The position numbers were made by a program, and so were the translations under genes. This document shows, in pieces, positions 7,269 through 15,335 of a DNA stretch of 64,000 nucleotides. The stretch covers positions 35,284-99,283 of the forward strand of contig NZ_BLTG01000010.1 of assembly GCF_017312405.1 (NCBI RefSeq), in the 5' to 3' direction. The notes under the pieces are model-generated. The model was given only the letters and a program-made list of their open reading frames with translations, did not search any database and was not told the origin of the DNA. This DNA comes from Mycobacterium sp. PO1 (GTDB lineage: Bacteria > Actinomycetota > Actinomycetes > Mycobacteriales > Mycobacteriaceae). The stretch's first letter is position 1. Each line of letters begins with the position of its first letter.

Positions 7269-8465
7269 TCAGCCCAGCGAGGCCAACGCCCGCACCAGCT
7301 GGTCCACCTCGGCGGTGGTGCTGTAATGCGCCAGCCCGACGGTGACCGCGCCGCCGATGTCGTTGACCCCGATGAGGTCGAGAACCCGCGAACTCATGTT
7401 GGGGATGGCCAGGATGCCGTTGTCGGCGAGCCGTTGCACGACCCGCTCGGCCGGCACGTTGCTGATCGCGAAACTCAGCACCGGAATCCGTTCCTCCGGG
7501 CTGCCGATCACCATGACCGTCGGCAACGACCGCAGCGACACCAGCAGATAGTCGAACAGTCCGCTCAGATAGGTGCCGGCCGACTGCATCGACACCGCGA
7601 GCCGCTCCCGGCGGGTGCCCTGGGCCGAATCTTCCAGCCCGGCAAGGTATTCCACACTGGCGACGACCCCGGCGAGCAGGCCGAACTGGTGTGAGCCCAG
7701 CTCGAGGCGGGCCGGGCCGGTGGCATACGGATTCAGCGACACCGAGCCGAACGTGTCGATCGCGGCGGGGTCGCGGAAGACCAGCGCGCCGATCGGCGGA
7801 CCACCCCAGGCCAACGCATTGACGGCCACCACGTCGGCGTCGATCTCGTTGATGTCGATCAGCCGGTACGGCGCTGCGGCCGAGTGGTCGACGACCACCA
7901 TGCCCCCGACCTCGTGCACCAGTTTGGTGACTTCGCGCAGCTCGGTGACCGTGCCCAAAGTCGCAGAGGCAGAAGTGATTGCCACCAGCCGCGTCGGGCG
8001 CGTGACCAGTGCCTCCCACTGCCACGTCGGCAGTTCCCCGGTCTCGATGTCGACCTCGGCCCACTTGACCTTCGCGCCGAACCGGTTGGCCGCCCGCAGC
8101 CACGGCGCGATGTTCGCTTCGTCGTCCAAGCGGGTCACCACGAGCTCGTAGCCCAACCCGACGCGCGCAGACGCGGCGTCGGCCAGGGACGTCAGCATCA
8201 CCGCCCGATCGGCCCCGAGCACCACCCCGGCCGGGTCGGCGTTGACCAGATCGGCCACCGCCTGGCGCGCGGCGGTCAGGACAGCGGCGCTGCGGCGAGC
8301 GGCGGGGTGCGGGCCGACCGGAGCGGGCCGGGAACCACGAAATGCCGTCGACACGGCACGGCTGACGGTGTCCGGCAGCAGCATGCCGTTCTGCGGGTCC
8401 ATGTGCACCCACCCATCGCCCAGCGACGGGTGCAATCCACGCACCCGGGCGACGTCATAAGCCAT
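7269..8465 (-). CDS. class V aminotransferase-fold protein, lacks the PLP lysine
   Basis: Protein of 398 residues with cysteine desulfurase-like architecture, equivalent to Rv3778c. The N-terminus ([19 protein letters not shown]) and [15 protein letters not shown] match class V aminotransferases. At the place where the Schiff-base lysine stands (usually SGHK followed by GP), this protein reads [16 protein letters not shown], with Ala instead of Lys. My recollection is that the M. tuberculosis orthologue also lacks it, so this is a lineage feature and not decay. The catalytic histidine stacking on PLP is also not obvious. It may bind PLP non-covalently, act as a scaffold or have a different chemistry. 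Convergent with the quinone oxidoreductase, 7 bp apart. Confidence 0.85.
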   Translation of the reverse strand: MAYDVARVRGLHPSLGDGWVHMDPQNGMLLPDTVSRAVSTAFRGSRPAPVGPHPAARRSAAVLTAARQAVADLVNADPAGVVLGADRAVMLTSLADAASARVGLGYELVVTRLDDEANIAPWLRAANRFGAKVKWAEVDIETGELPTWQWEALVTRPTRLVAITSASATLGTVTELREVTKLVHEVGGMVVVDHSAAAPYRLIDINEIDADVVAVNALAWGGPPIGALVFRDPAAIDTFGSVSLNPYATGPARLELGSHQFGLLAGVVASVEYLAGLEDSAQGTRRERLAVSMQSAGTYLSGLFDYLLVSLRSLPTVMVIGSPEERIPVLSFAISNVPAERVVQRLADNGILAIPNMSSRVLDLIGVNDIGGAVTVGLAHYSTTAEVDQLVRALASLG

Positions 8466-8761
8466 GCCTGTCCACCTTAACGAGTCGAGGAACTCCCCCG
8501 AACCGCCCGGAACCGGACAGGCTGGCGGATGCTCGACCATTTCTCGCTGCCCGCTCCGCACCCGGATCGGGTCATCTGCGCAGCCATACTAGTGCAGGGA
8601 CCTGCCGGGGCCGAGGGCTACTGACACCGACGTTGCTGGCAGCGCCGGAGGCTATCGACTACGGTGTCAGACCCGGTAGCTGGGGCCGCCGTGAGAAGAT
8701 CGATGCCGACGCGGCGGACCCAGCCCGCGGTAGAACGGCGATGGTGGGGCACCCTAGGAGC
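8466..8761. other. 296-bp divergent intergenic region without a gene
   Basis: Region between the class V aminotransferase-fold gene and bpa. In M. tuberculosis the large glycosyltransferase gene Rv3779 sits here; nothing resembling it is present. I see a -10 candidate for the minus-strand gene (8474-8479) and a weak TACGGT near 8660 that could serve bpa. No RNA gene or repeat was recognised. Confidence 0.6.
8474..8479 (-). promoter_or_regulatory. -10 box (TAAGGT) upstream of class V aminotransferase-fold gene
   Basis: TAAGGT on the minus strand ends 8 nt before the ATG at 8465, compatible with a leaderless or near-leaderless transcript. Confidence 0.35.
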
Positions 8762-9283
8762 ATGACGAGCAACTCCGACGACGACGACAACATCGAGATC
8801 ATCGGCGGTGATCCGGCGGGAGCGGCCGATGAGCGCGGCGCCGACGGCAAGGCGCTGACCGACCTGGTCGAGCAGCCCGCCAAGGTGATGCGGATCGGCA
8901 CCATGATCAAGCAGCTCCTCGAAGAGGTGCGCGCGGCTCCGTTGGACGAAGCCAGCCGCGGCCGGTTGCGCGACATCCACCGCACCAGCATCTCCGAACT
9001 CGAGGACGGGCTGGCTCCCGAACTGCGTGACGAGCTGGAGCGGCTGACGCTGCCGTTCACCGAGGACGGCGTCCCCTCCGACGCCGAGCTGCGCATCGCC
9101 CAGGCCCAGCTGGTCGGGTGGCTCGAGGGCCTCTTCCATGGAATCCAGACCGCGCTGTTCGCCCAGCAGATGGCGGCCCGCCAACAGTTGGAGCAGATGC
9201 GGCAGGGCGCGCTGCCTCCCGGCGTGAGCGTGCCGGGGCAGCGTGGCGGGCCGGGACACCCCGGCACCGGTCAGTACCTGTGA
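8762..9283 (+). CDS. bpa: bacterial proteasome activator Bpa
   Basis: Cytosolic protein of 173 residues, equivalent to Rv3780 (Bpa/PafE). The N-terminus is acidic and disordered (DDDDNIEIIGG), followed by a mostly helical core (about residues 35-150) that forms a dodecameric ring in the family. It ends exactly in GQYL, the C-terminal motif that docks into the 20S proteasome and opens its gate without ATP; it feeds unfolded proteins such as HspR to the proteasome. ATG 8762 has AGGAG two bases upstream, close but clear; a longer frame from 8633 has no family similarity. The next gene starts one base after its stop, so it appears to head the galactan-export operon. Confidence 0.93.
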   Translation: MTSNSDDDDNIEIIGGDPAGAADERGADGKALTDLVEQPAKVMRIGTMIKQLLEEVRAAPLDEASRGRLRDIHRTSISELEDGLAPELRDELERLTLPFTEDGVPSDAELRIAQAQLVGWLEGLFHGIQTALFAQQMAARQQLEQMRQGALPPGVSVPGQRGGPGHPGTGQYL

Positions 9284-9284
9284 C

Positions 9285-10100
9285 ATGACCGATCCCGGTG
9301 AGCCCTGCATCGAGACCCGCAACGCGTGGGTCGAGTTCCCCATCTTCGATGCCAAGACCCGGTCGTTGAAAAAGGCCGTCCTCGGCAGAGCAGGCGGCGC
9401 AATCGGCCGCAACGACTCCAACGTCGTGGTGATCGAGGCGCTGCGCGACATCACGATGTCGCTGAAGATGGGTGATCGCGTCGGGTTGGTCGGCCACAAC
9501 GGAGCCGGCAAGTCGACGTTGCTGCGGTTGCTGTCGGGCATCTACGAACCGACCAGAGGCATGGCCAGCGTGCGCGGCCGGGTTGCTCCGGTGTTCGACC
9601 TCGGCGTCGGGATGGACCCGGAGATCTCCGGTTTCGAGAACATCATCATCCGCGGCTTGTTCCTCGGGCAGACCCGCAAACAGATGCTGGCCAAGGTCGA
9701 CGAGATCGCCGAGTTCACCGAGCTCGGCGACTACCTGTCCATGCCGTTGCGCACGTATTCGACCGGTATGCGGGTGCGGCTGGCCATGGGTGTGGTGACC
9801 AGCATCGATCCCGAGATACTGCTGCTCGACGAAGGCATCGGCGCCGTCGACGCCGAGTTCCTGAAGAAGGCGCAGACCAGACTGGCCCAGCTGGTGGAAC
9901 GCTCGGGCATCCTGGTGTTCGCCAGCCACTCCAACGAGTTCCTCGCGCGGTTGTGCAACACCGCGATGTGGATCGACCACGGCACCGTCAAGATGGAGGG
10001 TGGCATCGAGGACGTCGTGCGCGCCTACGAAGGTGACGACGCCGCCCGCCACGTCCGCGAAGTCCTCGAGGAGACCGGCCGGGAGAGCCGGCCGGCATGA
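9285..10100 (+). CDS. wzt: galactan ABC exporter, ATP-binding subunit (Wzt-like)
   Basis: ATPase of 271 residues, equivalent to Rv3781. Walker A is GHNGAGKS at residues 70-77, the signature region is YSTGMRVRLAMGV, and Walker B ends ILLLDE with Asp182-Glu183. The family (Wzt/RfbE/TagH) pairs with a Wzm-type permease to move lipid-linked polysaccharide. Here it is followed by glfT1 and the permease, and the trio is believed to flip lipid-linked galactan across the plasma membrane for arabinogalactan assembly. The start follows the bpa stop by one base, and its own stop overlaps the glfT1 start as ATGA. Confidence 0.93.
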   Translation: MTDPGEPCIETRNAWVEFPIFDAKTRSLKKAVLGRAGGAIGRNDSNVVVIEALRDITMSLKMGDRVGLVGHNGAGKSTLLRLLSGIYEPTRGMASVRGRVAPVFDLGVGMDPEISGFENIIIRGLFLGQTRKQMLAKVDEIAEFTELGDYLSMPLRTYSTGMRVRLAMGVVTSIDPEILLLDEGIGAVDAEFLKKAQTRLAQLVERSGILVFASHSNEFLARLCNTAMWIDHGTVKMEGGIEDVVRAYEGDDAARHVREVLEETGRESRPA

Positions 10101-10999
10101 CCAGCCCGATGATCTGCGCGGTCGTGGTCACCCATCGCCGCCCTGACGACCTCTCCAAGTCCCTCGATGCGCTCTGCTCGCAGAGCCGGCGGCCCGACCA
10201 TCTGATCGTCGTCGACAACGACCACGACGAACACGTCCAGGATCTGGTTGGCGGGCAACCGATCCCGACCACCTACCTGGGATCGCGACGCAACCTCGGC
10301 GGCGCCGGCGGGTTCGCGCTGGGGATGCTGCACGCGCTGAGCCTCGGCGCGGACTGGGTGTGGCTGGCCGATGACGACGGCCGCCCCCAGGACGCCGAGG
10401 TGCTGGCCACTCTGCTGGCCAGTGCCGAGCGCCACGGCCTCGCGGAGGTGTCGCCGATGATCTGCGATCTGGACCGCCCCGAACTGCTGGCCTTCCCGCT
10501 GCGGCGCGGCGTGGTGTGGCGTCGCTCGGTGAGTGAGCTGCGCGCCGAAGCACCGAACGAAGACCTGCTGCCCGGCATCGCGCACTTGTTCAACGGTGCG
10601 CTGTTTCGCGCCGAGACGCTGGAGGCCACCGGCGTGCCCGACCTGCGGATGTTCATCCGCGGCGACGAGACCGAGATCCACCGCCGGTTGCTGCGCACGG
10701 GCCTGCCGTTCGGCACCTGCCTGGACGCGGTCTATCTGCATCCGCAGGGGGGCGACGAGTTCAAGCCGATCCTGGGCGGGCGCATGCACACCCAGTACCC
10801 CGACAATGCGATCAAGCGCTACTACACCTACCGCAACCGCGGATACCTACAGTCCCAGCCGGGCATGCGCAAGCTGATCCCCCAGGAGTGGGTGCGCTTC
10901 GGCTGGTACTTCCTGGTCTCGCGGCGCGACCCGGCCGGACTGGTCGAGTGGATCCGGTTGCGGCGCCTCGGTCGACGCGAAAGGTTCACCAGACCATGA
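10097..10999 (+). CDS. glfT1: galactofuranosyltransferase GlfT1
   Basis: Family GT2 enzyme of 300 residues, equivalent to Rv3782. It adds the first galactofuranose residues from UDP-Galf to decaprenyl-PP-GlcNAc-Rha on the cytosolic face. The N-terminal GT-A core begins MICAVVVTHRRPDDL; the metal-binding acidic motif is WLADDDGRPQ (Asp92-Asp94); a further motif FIRGDETEIHRRL provides the likely catalytic acid. It overlaps both neighbours as ATGA (10097-10100 and 10996-10999), so it is translationally coupled between the two ABC exporter subunits. Confidence 0.95.
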   Translation: MTSPMICAVVVTHRRPDDLSKSLDALCSQSRRPDHLIVVDNDHDEHVQDLVGGQPIPTTYLGSRRNLGGAGGFALGMLHALSLGADWVWLADDDGRPQDAEVLATLLASAERHGLAEVSPMICDLDRPELLAFPLRRGVVWRRSVSELRAEAPNEDLLPGIAHLFNGALFRAETLEATGVPDLRMFIRGDETEIHRRLLRTGLPFGTCLDAVYLHPQGGDEFKPILGGRMHTQYPDNAIKRYYTYRNRGYLQSQPGMRKLIPQEWVRFGWYFLVSRRDPAGLVEWIRLRRLGRRERFTRP

Positions 11000-11826
11000 C
11001 GTTCCTGGACGCCGCTGCCCAGTCGAAGACGTTCCGGCGGGCGTGGGGCGACCTCGTCGACGGCTTCGGCAAGCGCGAGTTGTGGCTGCACCTGGGCTGG
11101 CAGGACATCAAGCAGCGCTACCGGCGGTCGGTGCTCGGCCCGTTCTGGATCACGATCGCCACCGGCACCACCGCGGTCGCGATGGGTGGGCTGTACTCGA
11201 AGTTGTTCAAACTCGAGCTGTCCGAACATCTTCCGTATGTGACCCTCGGCTTGATCATCTGGAATCTGATCAACGCCTCGATCCTCGAGGGCGCCGAGGT
11301 GTTCATCGCCAACGAGGGCCTGATCAAACAGCTGCCGACCCCGCTGTCGGTGCACGTCTACCGGCTGGTGTGGCGGCAGATGATCCTGTTCGCCCACAAC
11401 ATCATCATCTTCGTGATCATCGCGATCATCTTCCCCAAACCCTGGCAGTGGACCGATCTCTCGTTCATCCCCGCGCTCGCGTTGATCGCGCTGAACTGCG
11501 TGTGGGTGGCGCTGTGCTTCGGCATCCTCGCCACGCGCTACCGCGATATCGGCCCGCTGCTGACCTCGCTGGTGCAGCTGCTGTTCTTCATGACGCCCAT
11601 CATCTGGAACGAGGCGACGCTGCAGAGCCAGGGCGCCGGGGACTGGGCCCGGATCGTCGAGCTCAACCCCCTGCTGCACTACCTCGACATCGTGCGCGCC
11701 CCGCTGCTGGGCGCCGAGCAGCAACTGCACCACTGGGTGATCGTCATCGCGCTCACCGTGATCGGCTGGCTGTTCGCGGCGCTGGCCATGCGGCAGTACC
11801 GCGCCCGGGTGCCCTACTGGGTCTGA
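10996..11826 (+). CDS. wzm: galactan ABC exporter, permease subunit (Wzm-like)
   Basis: ABC-2 type polysaccharide permease of 276 residues, equivalent to Rv3783. An amphipathic N-terminal stretch containing LGWQDIKQRYRRSVLGPFW is the classic ABC-2 entry motif, followed by about six hydrophobic segments (for example VLGPFWITIATGTTAVAMGG and ILFAHNIIIFVIIAIIF). With the ATPase at 9285 it forms the exporter for lipid-linked galactan. The start is the ATG overlapping the glfT1 stop. Convergent with the PNPOx-like gene, 7 bp apart; no hairpin terminator is visible in that gap. Confidence 0.93.
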   Translation: MTFLDAAAQSKTFRRAWGDLVDGFGKRELWLHLGWQDIKQRYRRSVLGPFWITIATGTTAVAMGGLYSKLFKLELSEHLPYVTLGLIIWNLINASILEGAEVFIANEGLIKQLPTPLSVHVYRLVWRQMILFAHNIIIFVIIAIIFPKPWQWTDLSFIPALALIALNCVWVALCFGILATRYRDIGPLLTSLVQLLFFMTPIIWNEATLQSQGAGDWARIVELNPLLHYLDIVRAPLLGAEQQLHHWVIVIALTVIGWLFAALAMRQYRARVPYWV

Positions 11827-11833
11827 GAACCGC

Positions 11834-12274
11834 TCAGCCGGGCACGGAGCCGTCGGGCTCGGGCCCGAACACGAACCGCCGCCCGGTCAGCGACTCGGGA
11901 GTCACCCGGACGAACCGCAGCTTCTGGGTGGCGACCCACGGGTAGAGGCCGGCCCGCTCGGCCTTGTCGATCTCCTCCGAGGTCGACAGCATGTGTGCGG
12001 TGCCGCGCAGCACGACGCTCCAGCCCTCGGCGACATTGTGATCGTCGGCTTCGAACACCACGTGCTCGTTGAGCACCGACGTCAGCAGCTTGGTGCCTTC
12101 GGCGGTGCGGAACAGCAGCGTCCTGTCCTGGACGACGAAATTGACCGGGAAGATCTCGGTCCACCCGGCCACCGTGGTGACGAGGCGGCCCAGCGAGACG
12201 CTGGAGAGCAGATCCCAGCTGTCCTTCTCGGTGAGCTCGGTGATCGGCGCCTGGGGCGCGTCGGTGGTGTTCAT
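11834..12274 (-). CDS. pyridoxamine 5'-phosphate oxidase-like flavin/F420-binding protein
   Basis: Split-barrel protein of 146 residues. Motifs LLSSVSLGRLVTTVAGWTEIFPVNFVVQDRT at the start of the barrel, LLFRTAEGTK, VVLRGTAHML and LRFVRVTPESLTGRRF match the small PNPOx-like family, whose mycobacterial members bind FMN, F420 or haem and reduce varied substrates. No signal peptide. ATG 12274 is chosen over a longer open frame to 12346 because MNTTDAPQAPITEL begins just before the domain. It lies in a block of redox-type genes that replaces the M. tuberculosis Rv3784-Rv3788 region. Confidence 0.83.
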   Translation of the reverse strand: MNTTDAPQAPITELTEKDSWDLLSSVSLGRLVTTVAGWTEIFPVNFVVQDRTLLFRTAEGTKLLTSVLNEHVVFEADDHNVAEGWSVVLRGTAHMLSTSEEIDKAERAGLYPWVATQKLRFVRVTPESLTGRRFVFGPEPDGSVPG

Positions 12275-12380
12275 GATCCCATCGTCGGCGCCCGCCCGGC
12301 CCACCCCTAGGGGCGGGGGTCGCCGCAGGTCAGGGTCCAATGGCACTTCCCGGAGGCACCGGCGACGGTGATCTGCGCAC

Positions 12381-12842
12381 TCAGCGGCGCGGCGGGGGCA
12401 TCCGGACGGCCGCGTTGATGCGGTTCCATGCGTTGATGGTGACAGCCATGGCGATCACCTGCCCCAGTTCCCGGTCGGTGAACGCCGCAGCCGCCCGCTC
12501 ATAGACCTCGTCGCTCACCCCGTCCTCACCGAGGCGGGTGATGGCCTCGGTGAGCGCCAGCGCCGCGCGCTCGCGGTCGGTGAACACCTCGCCGGCCTCC
12601 GCCCATGCGGCCAGCAGGTCGAGCTTCTGGTCGGCGACGCCGTGTTTGCGGGCATCGCGCAGGTGCATGTCGAGGCAGAACGCGCAGTGGTTGAGCTGCG
12701 AGGCGCGGATCTTGATCAGCTCGGCGAGGTCCGACTCGACGTCCCGGGCGGACGCGGTGGACAGCGTCATCATCGCGTCGTACAACTCGGGGGAGGCCTT
12801 ATAGATCTTCACGCGTGCCGGTGGGGTCAGTGTCTGTGTCAT
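12381..12842 (-). CDS. carboxymuconolactone decarboxylase/AhpD-like protein
   Basis: All-helical protein of 153 residues. The AhpD-like redox motif is ASQLNHCAFCLDMHLRDARKHG: two cysteines in CxxC and a following histidine, as in alkylhydroperoxidase AhpD and related CMD proteins, which often act as small peroxidases. Its ATG (12842-12840) and the ATG at 12841 on the other strand share the same CATG, so upstream control elements fall inside or against the divergent MocR gene. A TAGCGT -10 box 7 nt upstream suggests a leaderless mRNA. A longer open frame upstream is not family sequence. Control by the adjacent MocR regulator is likely. Confidence 0.88.
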   Translation of the reverse strand: MTQTLTPPARVKIYKASPELYDAMMTLSTASARDVESDLAELIKIRASQLNHCAFCLDMHLRDARKHGVADQKLDLLAAWAEAGEVFTDRERAALALTEAITRLGEDGVSDEVYERAAAAFTDRELGQVIAMAVTINAWNRINAAVRMPPPRR

Positions 12843-12849
12843 GAATTCG

Positions 12850-12855
12850 ACGCTA
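12850..12855 (-). promoter_or_regulatory. -10 box (TAGCGT) for leaderless AhpD-like gene
   Basis: TAGCGT on the minus strand is followed by CGAATTC and the ATG at 12842 (7-nt spacing). The region immediately upstream holds the repeats of the putative MocR operator. Confidence 0.45.
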
Positions 12856-12861
12856 CTGCGC

Positions 12862-12909
12862 ATTGGCCCTTGTTCTTGGTTCAATACCGGGGTGGTTTCT
12901 TGGGCCAAT
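12862..12909. promoter_or_regulatory. putative MocR operator: three ATTGGCCC-type half-sites
   Basis: Half-site ATTGGCCC (12862-12869) faces GGTTCAAT (12878-12885), and a further GGGCCAAT (12902-12909) is the exact reverse complement of the first. The last two are direct repeats 24 bp apart. A mix of inverted and direct half-sites is the usual MocR/PdxR layout. The site overlaps the expected -35 zone of the AhpD-like gene and the likely start of the MocR gene. Confidence 0.45.
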
Positions 12910-14301
12910 TCCGGTCGTCGCGATCTCCATCTGGATCTGCGCTCGGCGCTCACCCCCGGGGCGAGAGGCGCCAAAGACGCTCTGATCGGCGCACTGCGCG
13001 ACGCGGTCCGCTCCGGCCGGCTGCGCCCCGGCACGGCGCTGCCGCCGTCCCGCACGCTGGCCACCGATCTGGGGCTGGCCCGCAACACCGTCGCCGACGC
13101 GTACGCCGAACTGGTCGCCGAGGGCTGGCTGGACTCCCGGCAGGGTGCGGGCACCTGGGTCGTCGACGTGGTGCGCCCGGCCCAGCCCTCCCGCCGGCCC
13201 CGGCGCATCGGCACCGAACCGGTCCACAACCTGATGCCCGGGTGCCCGGATGTGGCCGAGTTCCCCCGCAGCACCTGGTCGGCGTGCGCGCGCCGGGCAC
13301 TGACTCGGGCGCCGAACTCGGCGCTGCGGATGGGTGATCCCCGCGGCCGGCCCGAGTTGCGCAGCGCGCTGGCGGAATACCTTGCGCGGGCCCGCGGCGT
13401 GCGCACCTCCGACGAGTCGATCGTCATCTGCGCCGGCGTGCGCCACGCCGTCGAACTGCTGGGACGCACTCTCGGTGGACCCGTCGCGGTGGAGGCCTAC
13501 GGCCTGTTCCTGTTTCGTGATGCGCTCGTCGCCGCCGGATCCGGCACAGTGCCGATCGGCGTCGACGACGACGGCGCGCGGGTCGACGAACTCGATGACC
13601 AGCGGGTCCCGGCCGTGCTGTTGACCCCGGCACATCACAACCCGTTCGGGGTGCCTCTGCATCCGCGCCGGCGCACCGCGGTCGTCGAATGGGCGCAACG
13701 CACCGGCGGATTCGTGCTCGACGACGACTACGACGGCGAGTTCCGCTACGACCGCCAGCCGGTCGGTGCGCTGCAGGCGCTGGACCCGCAGCGGGTGGTG
13801 TATCTGGGGTCGACCAGCAAGAGCTTGTCGCAGGTGCTTCGGCTGGGCTGGCTCGCGCTGCCCGAGGAACTGGTCGACGGGGTGGTGGAAGCCGCTGGCG
13901 GACAACAATTCTCCGTCTCGGCGCTCGAGCAGCTCACGTTGGCCGAGTTCATCGCCGGAGGTCACTACGACCATCACATCCGACGCATGCGGGCGCGCTA
14001 CCGCCGCCGCCGGGATCACCTGGTTGCCGCCCTGTCACCGTTCAAAGTCGACGTCCGCGGGGTCTCCGCCGGCGTCAGCGCACTGGTGAACCTGCCCGAC
14101 GGTGCCGAGCCCGAAGTACTGCGCCGAGCCGGCGAGGCGGGCATCACGCTCACCGGGTTGTCGATGATGCGCCACCCCGACGCCGACCCTGCCCTGCCCG
14201 CGCCCGACGGACTGATCGTCGGGTTCGCCGCCCCCGCCGAGCACGCCTTCACCGCGGCCGTGTCCGCCCTTTGTGACGTGTTGCGCGCCAGCGGCATATA
14301 G
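12892..14301 (+). CDS. MocR/PdxR-type regulator (GntR wHTH fused to aminotransferase)
   Basis: About 469 residues from GTG 12892. The N-terminal GntR winged helix reads LRDAVRSGRLRPGTALPPSRTLATDLGLARNTVADAY; after a linker the class I aminotransferase-like domain follows with LLTPAHHNPFG, DDDYDGEFRYDR and the PLP lysine in YLGSTSKSLSQVLRLGW. Such proteins sense PLP-linked metabolites and control vitamin B6, GABA or related genes. Start choice is uncertain: an in-frame ATG at 12841 would add 17 residues without family resemblance and share CATG with the divergent AhpD-like start; the GTG leaves room for a control region. It probably regulates the AhpD-like gene and itself. Confidence 0.87.
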   Translation: MVSWANSGRRDLHLDLRSALTPGARGAKDALIGALRDAVRSGRLRPGTALPPSRTLATDLGLARNTVADAYAELVAEGWLDSRQGAGTWVVDVVRPAQPSRRPRRIGTEPVHNLMPGCPDVAEFPRSTWSACARRALTRAPNSALRMGDPRGRPELRSALAEYLARARGVRTSDESIVICAGVRHAVELLGRTLGGPVAVEAYGLFLFRDALVAAGSGTVPIGVDDDGARVDELDDQRVPAVLLTPAHHNPFGVPLHPRRRTAVVEWAQRTGGFVLDDDYDGEFRYDRQPVGALQALDPQRVVYLGSTSKSLSQVLRLGWLALPEELVDGVVEAAGGQQFSVSALEQLTLAEFIAGGHYDHHIRRMRARYRRRRDHLVAALSPFKVDVRGVSAGVSALVNLPDGAEPEVLRRAGEAGITLTGLSMMRHPDADPALPAPDGLIVGFAAPAEHAFTAAVSALCDVLRASGI

Positions 14302-14304
14302 CCT
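14299..14304 (+). promoter_or_regulatory. -10 box (TAGCCT) for leaderless Ddn-like gene
   Basis: TAGCCT overlaps the stop codon of the MocR gene and is followed by 6 nt and the ATG at 14311. Confidence 0.35.
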
Positions 14305-14310
14305 CCGATC

Positions 14311-14784
14311 ATGGCCGGTGCACCGCAGCGACTGATCCAACGGATTTCCCGAACCTCACTGGGCTACAAATTCGTTTCGAGTGTTCCCCCCAAGCTGGAC
14401 CCGGCGCTGCTGCGGCTGACCGGCGGGCGGTTCAGCTTCGGTTATCCGCTACCGGTGATGCTGCTGACCACCACAGGCGCGAAGTCGGGACTGCAGCGCT
14501 CGTCGCCGCTGGTCTACATCACCGACGGTGATTCCCTGATCCTCGTCGCCTCCAACTTCGGCAGGACCGGACACCCGGCGTGGTACCGCAACCTGAAGGC
14601 CCACCCCGCCGTGGACGTGCTCGCCGGCAGGCGCAGCGGCAGATACACCGCCACCGAGGTCACCGACCCGGGCGAGCGGGACCGGGCATGGGCCGAAGCC
14701 GTGCGGGTGTATCCCGGGTACGAGGACTACGTGGCACGCGCGCAGGGCCGCGTCATCCCCGTCGTCCGACTCACCCGCACCTGA
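14311..14784 (+). CDS. F420-dependent nitroreductase family protein (Ddn-like)
   Basis: Split-barrel protein of 157 residues of the deazaflavin (F420)-dependent nitroreductase family found mainly in actinobacteria. Motifs are LLTTTGAKSGLQRSSPLVY, then DSLILVASNFGRTGHPAWYRNL (around residues 71-92), the signature that binds F420 phosphates, and LKAHPAVDV. The family includes Ddn, which activates pretomanid, and quinone reductases; the actual substrate here is unknown. It starts 9 bp after the MocR gene on the same strand, with its own possible -10 box. Confidence 0.87.
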   Translation: MAGAPQRLIQRISRTSLGYKFVSSVPPKLDPALLRLTGGRFSFGYPLPVMLLTTTGAKSGLQRSSPLVYITDGDSLILVASNFGRTGHPAWYRNLKAHPAVDVLAGRRSGRYTATEVTDPGERDRAWAEAVRVYPGYEDYVARAQGRVIPVVRLTRT

Positions 14785-14880
14785 GAAGACAGCGCCGTCA
14801 CCGTTGATACTGCGTTCACGGTGGGGTTTTCTCGGTTTTTCCCGCGGTGGTCGCAGTCTCAACGTCAGGGGCTGACCCCG

Positions 14881-14886
14881 TAAGCT
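14881..14886 (+). promoter_or_regulatory. -10 box (TAAGCT), candidate promoter of the gtrA-dprE-aftA-emb operon
   Basis: TAAGCT is followed by GCCCGG and the GTG at 14893, a 6-nt spacing that suits a leaderless mRNA. Downstream gaps up to 29931 are 32 bp or less, so this may be the main promoter of the arabinan operon. Confidence 0.45.
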
Positions 14887-14892
14887 GCCCGG

Positions 14893-15303
14893 GTGGCCGA
14901 GCCCCCATTGTCCCCGCAGCTGAGCCTCAGAACTCAGATCGTGCGATTCATCGTCACCGGCGGGCTGGCCGCGGTGGTGGACTTCGGCCTCTACATAGCG
15001 TTGCTCGCCGCCGGACTGCACGTCAACGTCGCCAAGACGCTGAGTTTCATCGCCGGCACCACCACCGCCTACCTGATAAATCGGCGCTGGACCTTCCAGG
15101 CCCCGCCCAGCACGGCGCGCTTCATCGCCGTCGCGGTGCTCTACGCCGTGACCTACGCGGTGCAGGTCGGCATCAACTACGTGCTCTACCTGCAGTTCGA
15201 GGACAAGTCCTGGGGGGTGCCGGTCGCGTTCGTGATCGCCCAGGGCACCGCCACGGTCATCAACTTCATCGTCCAGCGCGCAGTGATCTTCCGGCTGCGC
15301 TGA
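14893..15303 (+). CDS. GtrA-family membrane protein (Rv3789-like)
   Basis: Small integral membrane protein of 136 residues with four hydrophobic segments. Family motifs are [21 protein letters not shown], the segment [17 protein letters not shown] (the GtrA hallmark) and [17 protein letters not shown] followed by VQRAVIFR. The M. tuberculosis orthologue Rv3789 was first proposed to flip decaprenyl-phospho-arabinose and later to anchor AftA-linked or priming functions; its exact role remains debated. Position directly before dprE1 supports a job in arabinose-donor supply. The GTG start is supported by the leaderless -10 box. Confidence 0.9.
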   Translation: MAEPPLSPQLSLRTQIVRFIVTGGLAAVVDFGLYIALLAAGLHVNVAKTLSFIAGTTTAYLINRRWTFQAPPSTARFIAVAVLYAVTYAVQVGINYVLYLQFEDKSWGVPVAFVIAQGTATVINFIVQRAVIFRLR

Positions 15304-15335
15304 GTGCCGCGGCACAGGCGGTACCCTCTGTGACG

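Noticed and set aside
12843..13469. Upstream extension of the AhpD-like protein to 362 residues
   Set aside because: The extension lies opposite the MocR gene and has no family similarity; the domain begins at MTQTLTPPARVK.
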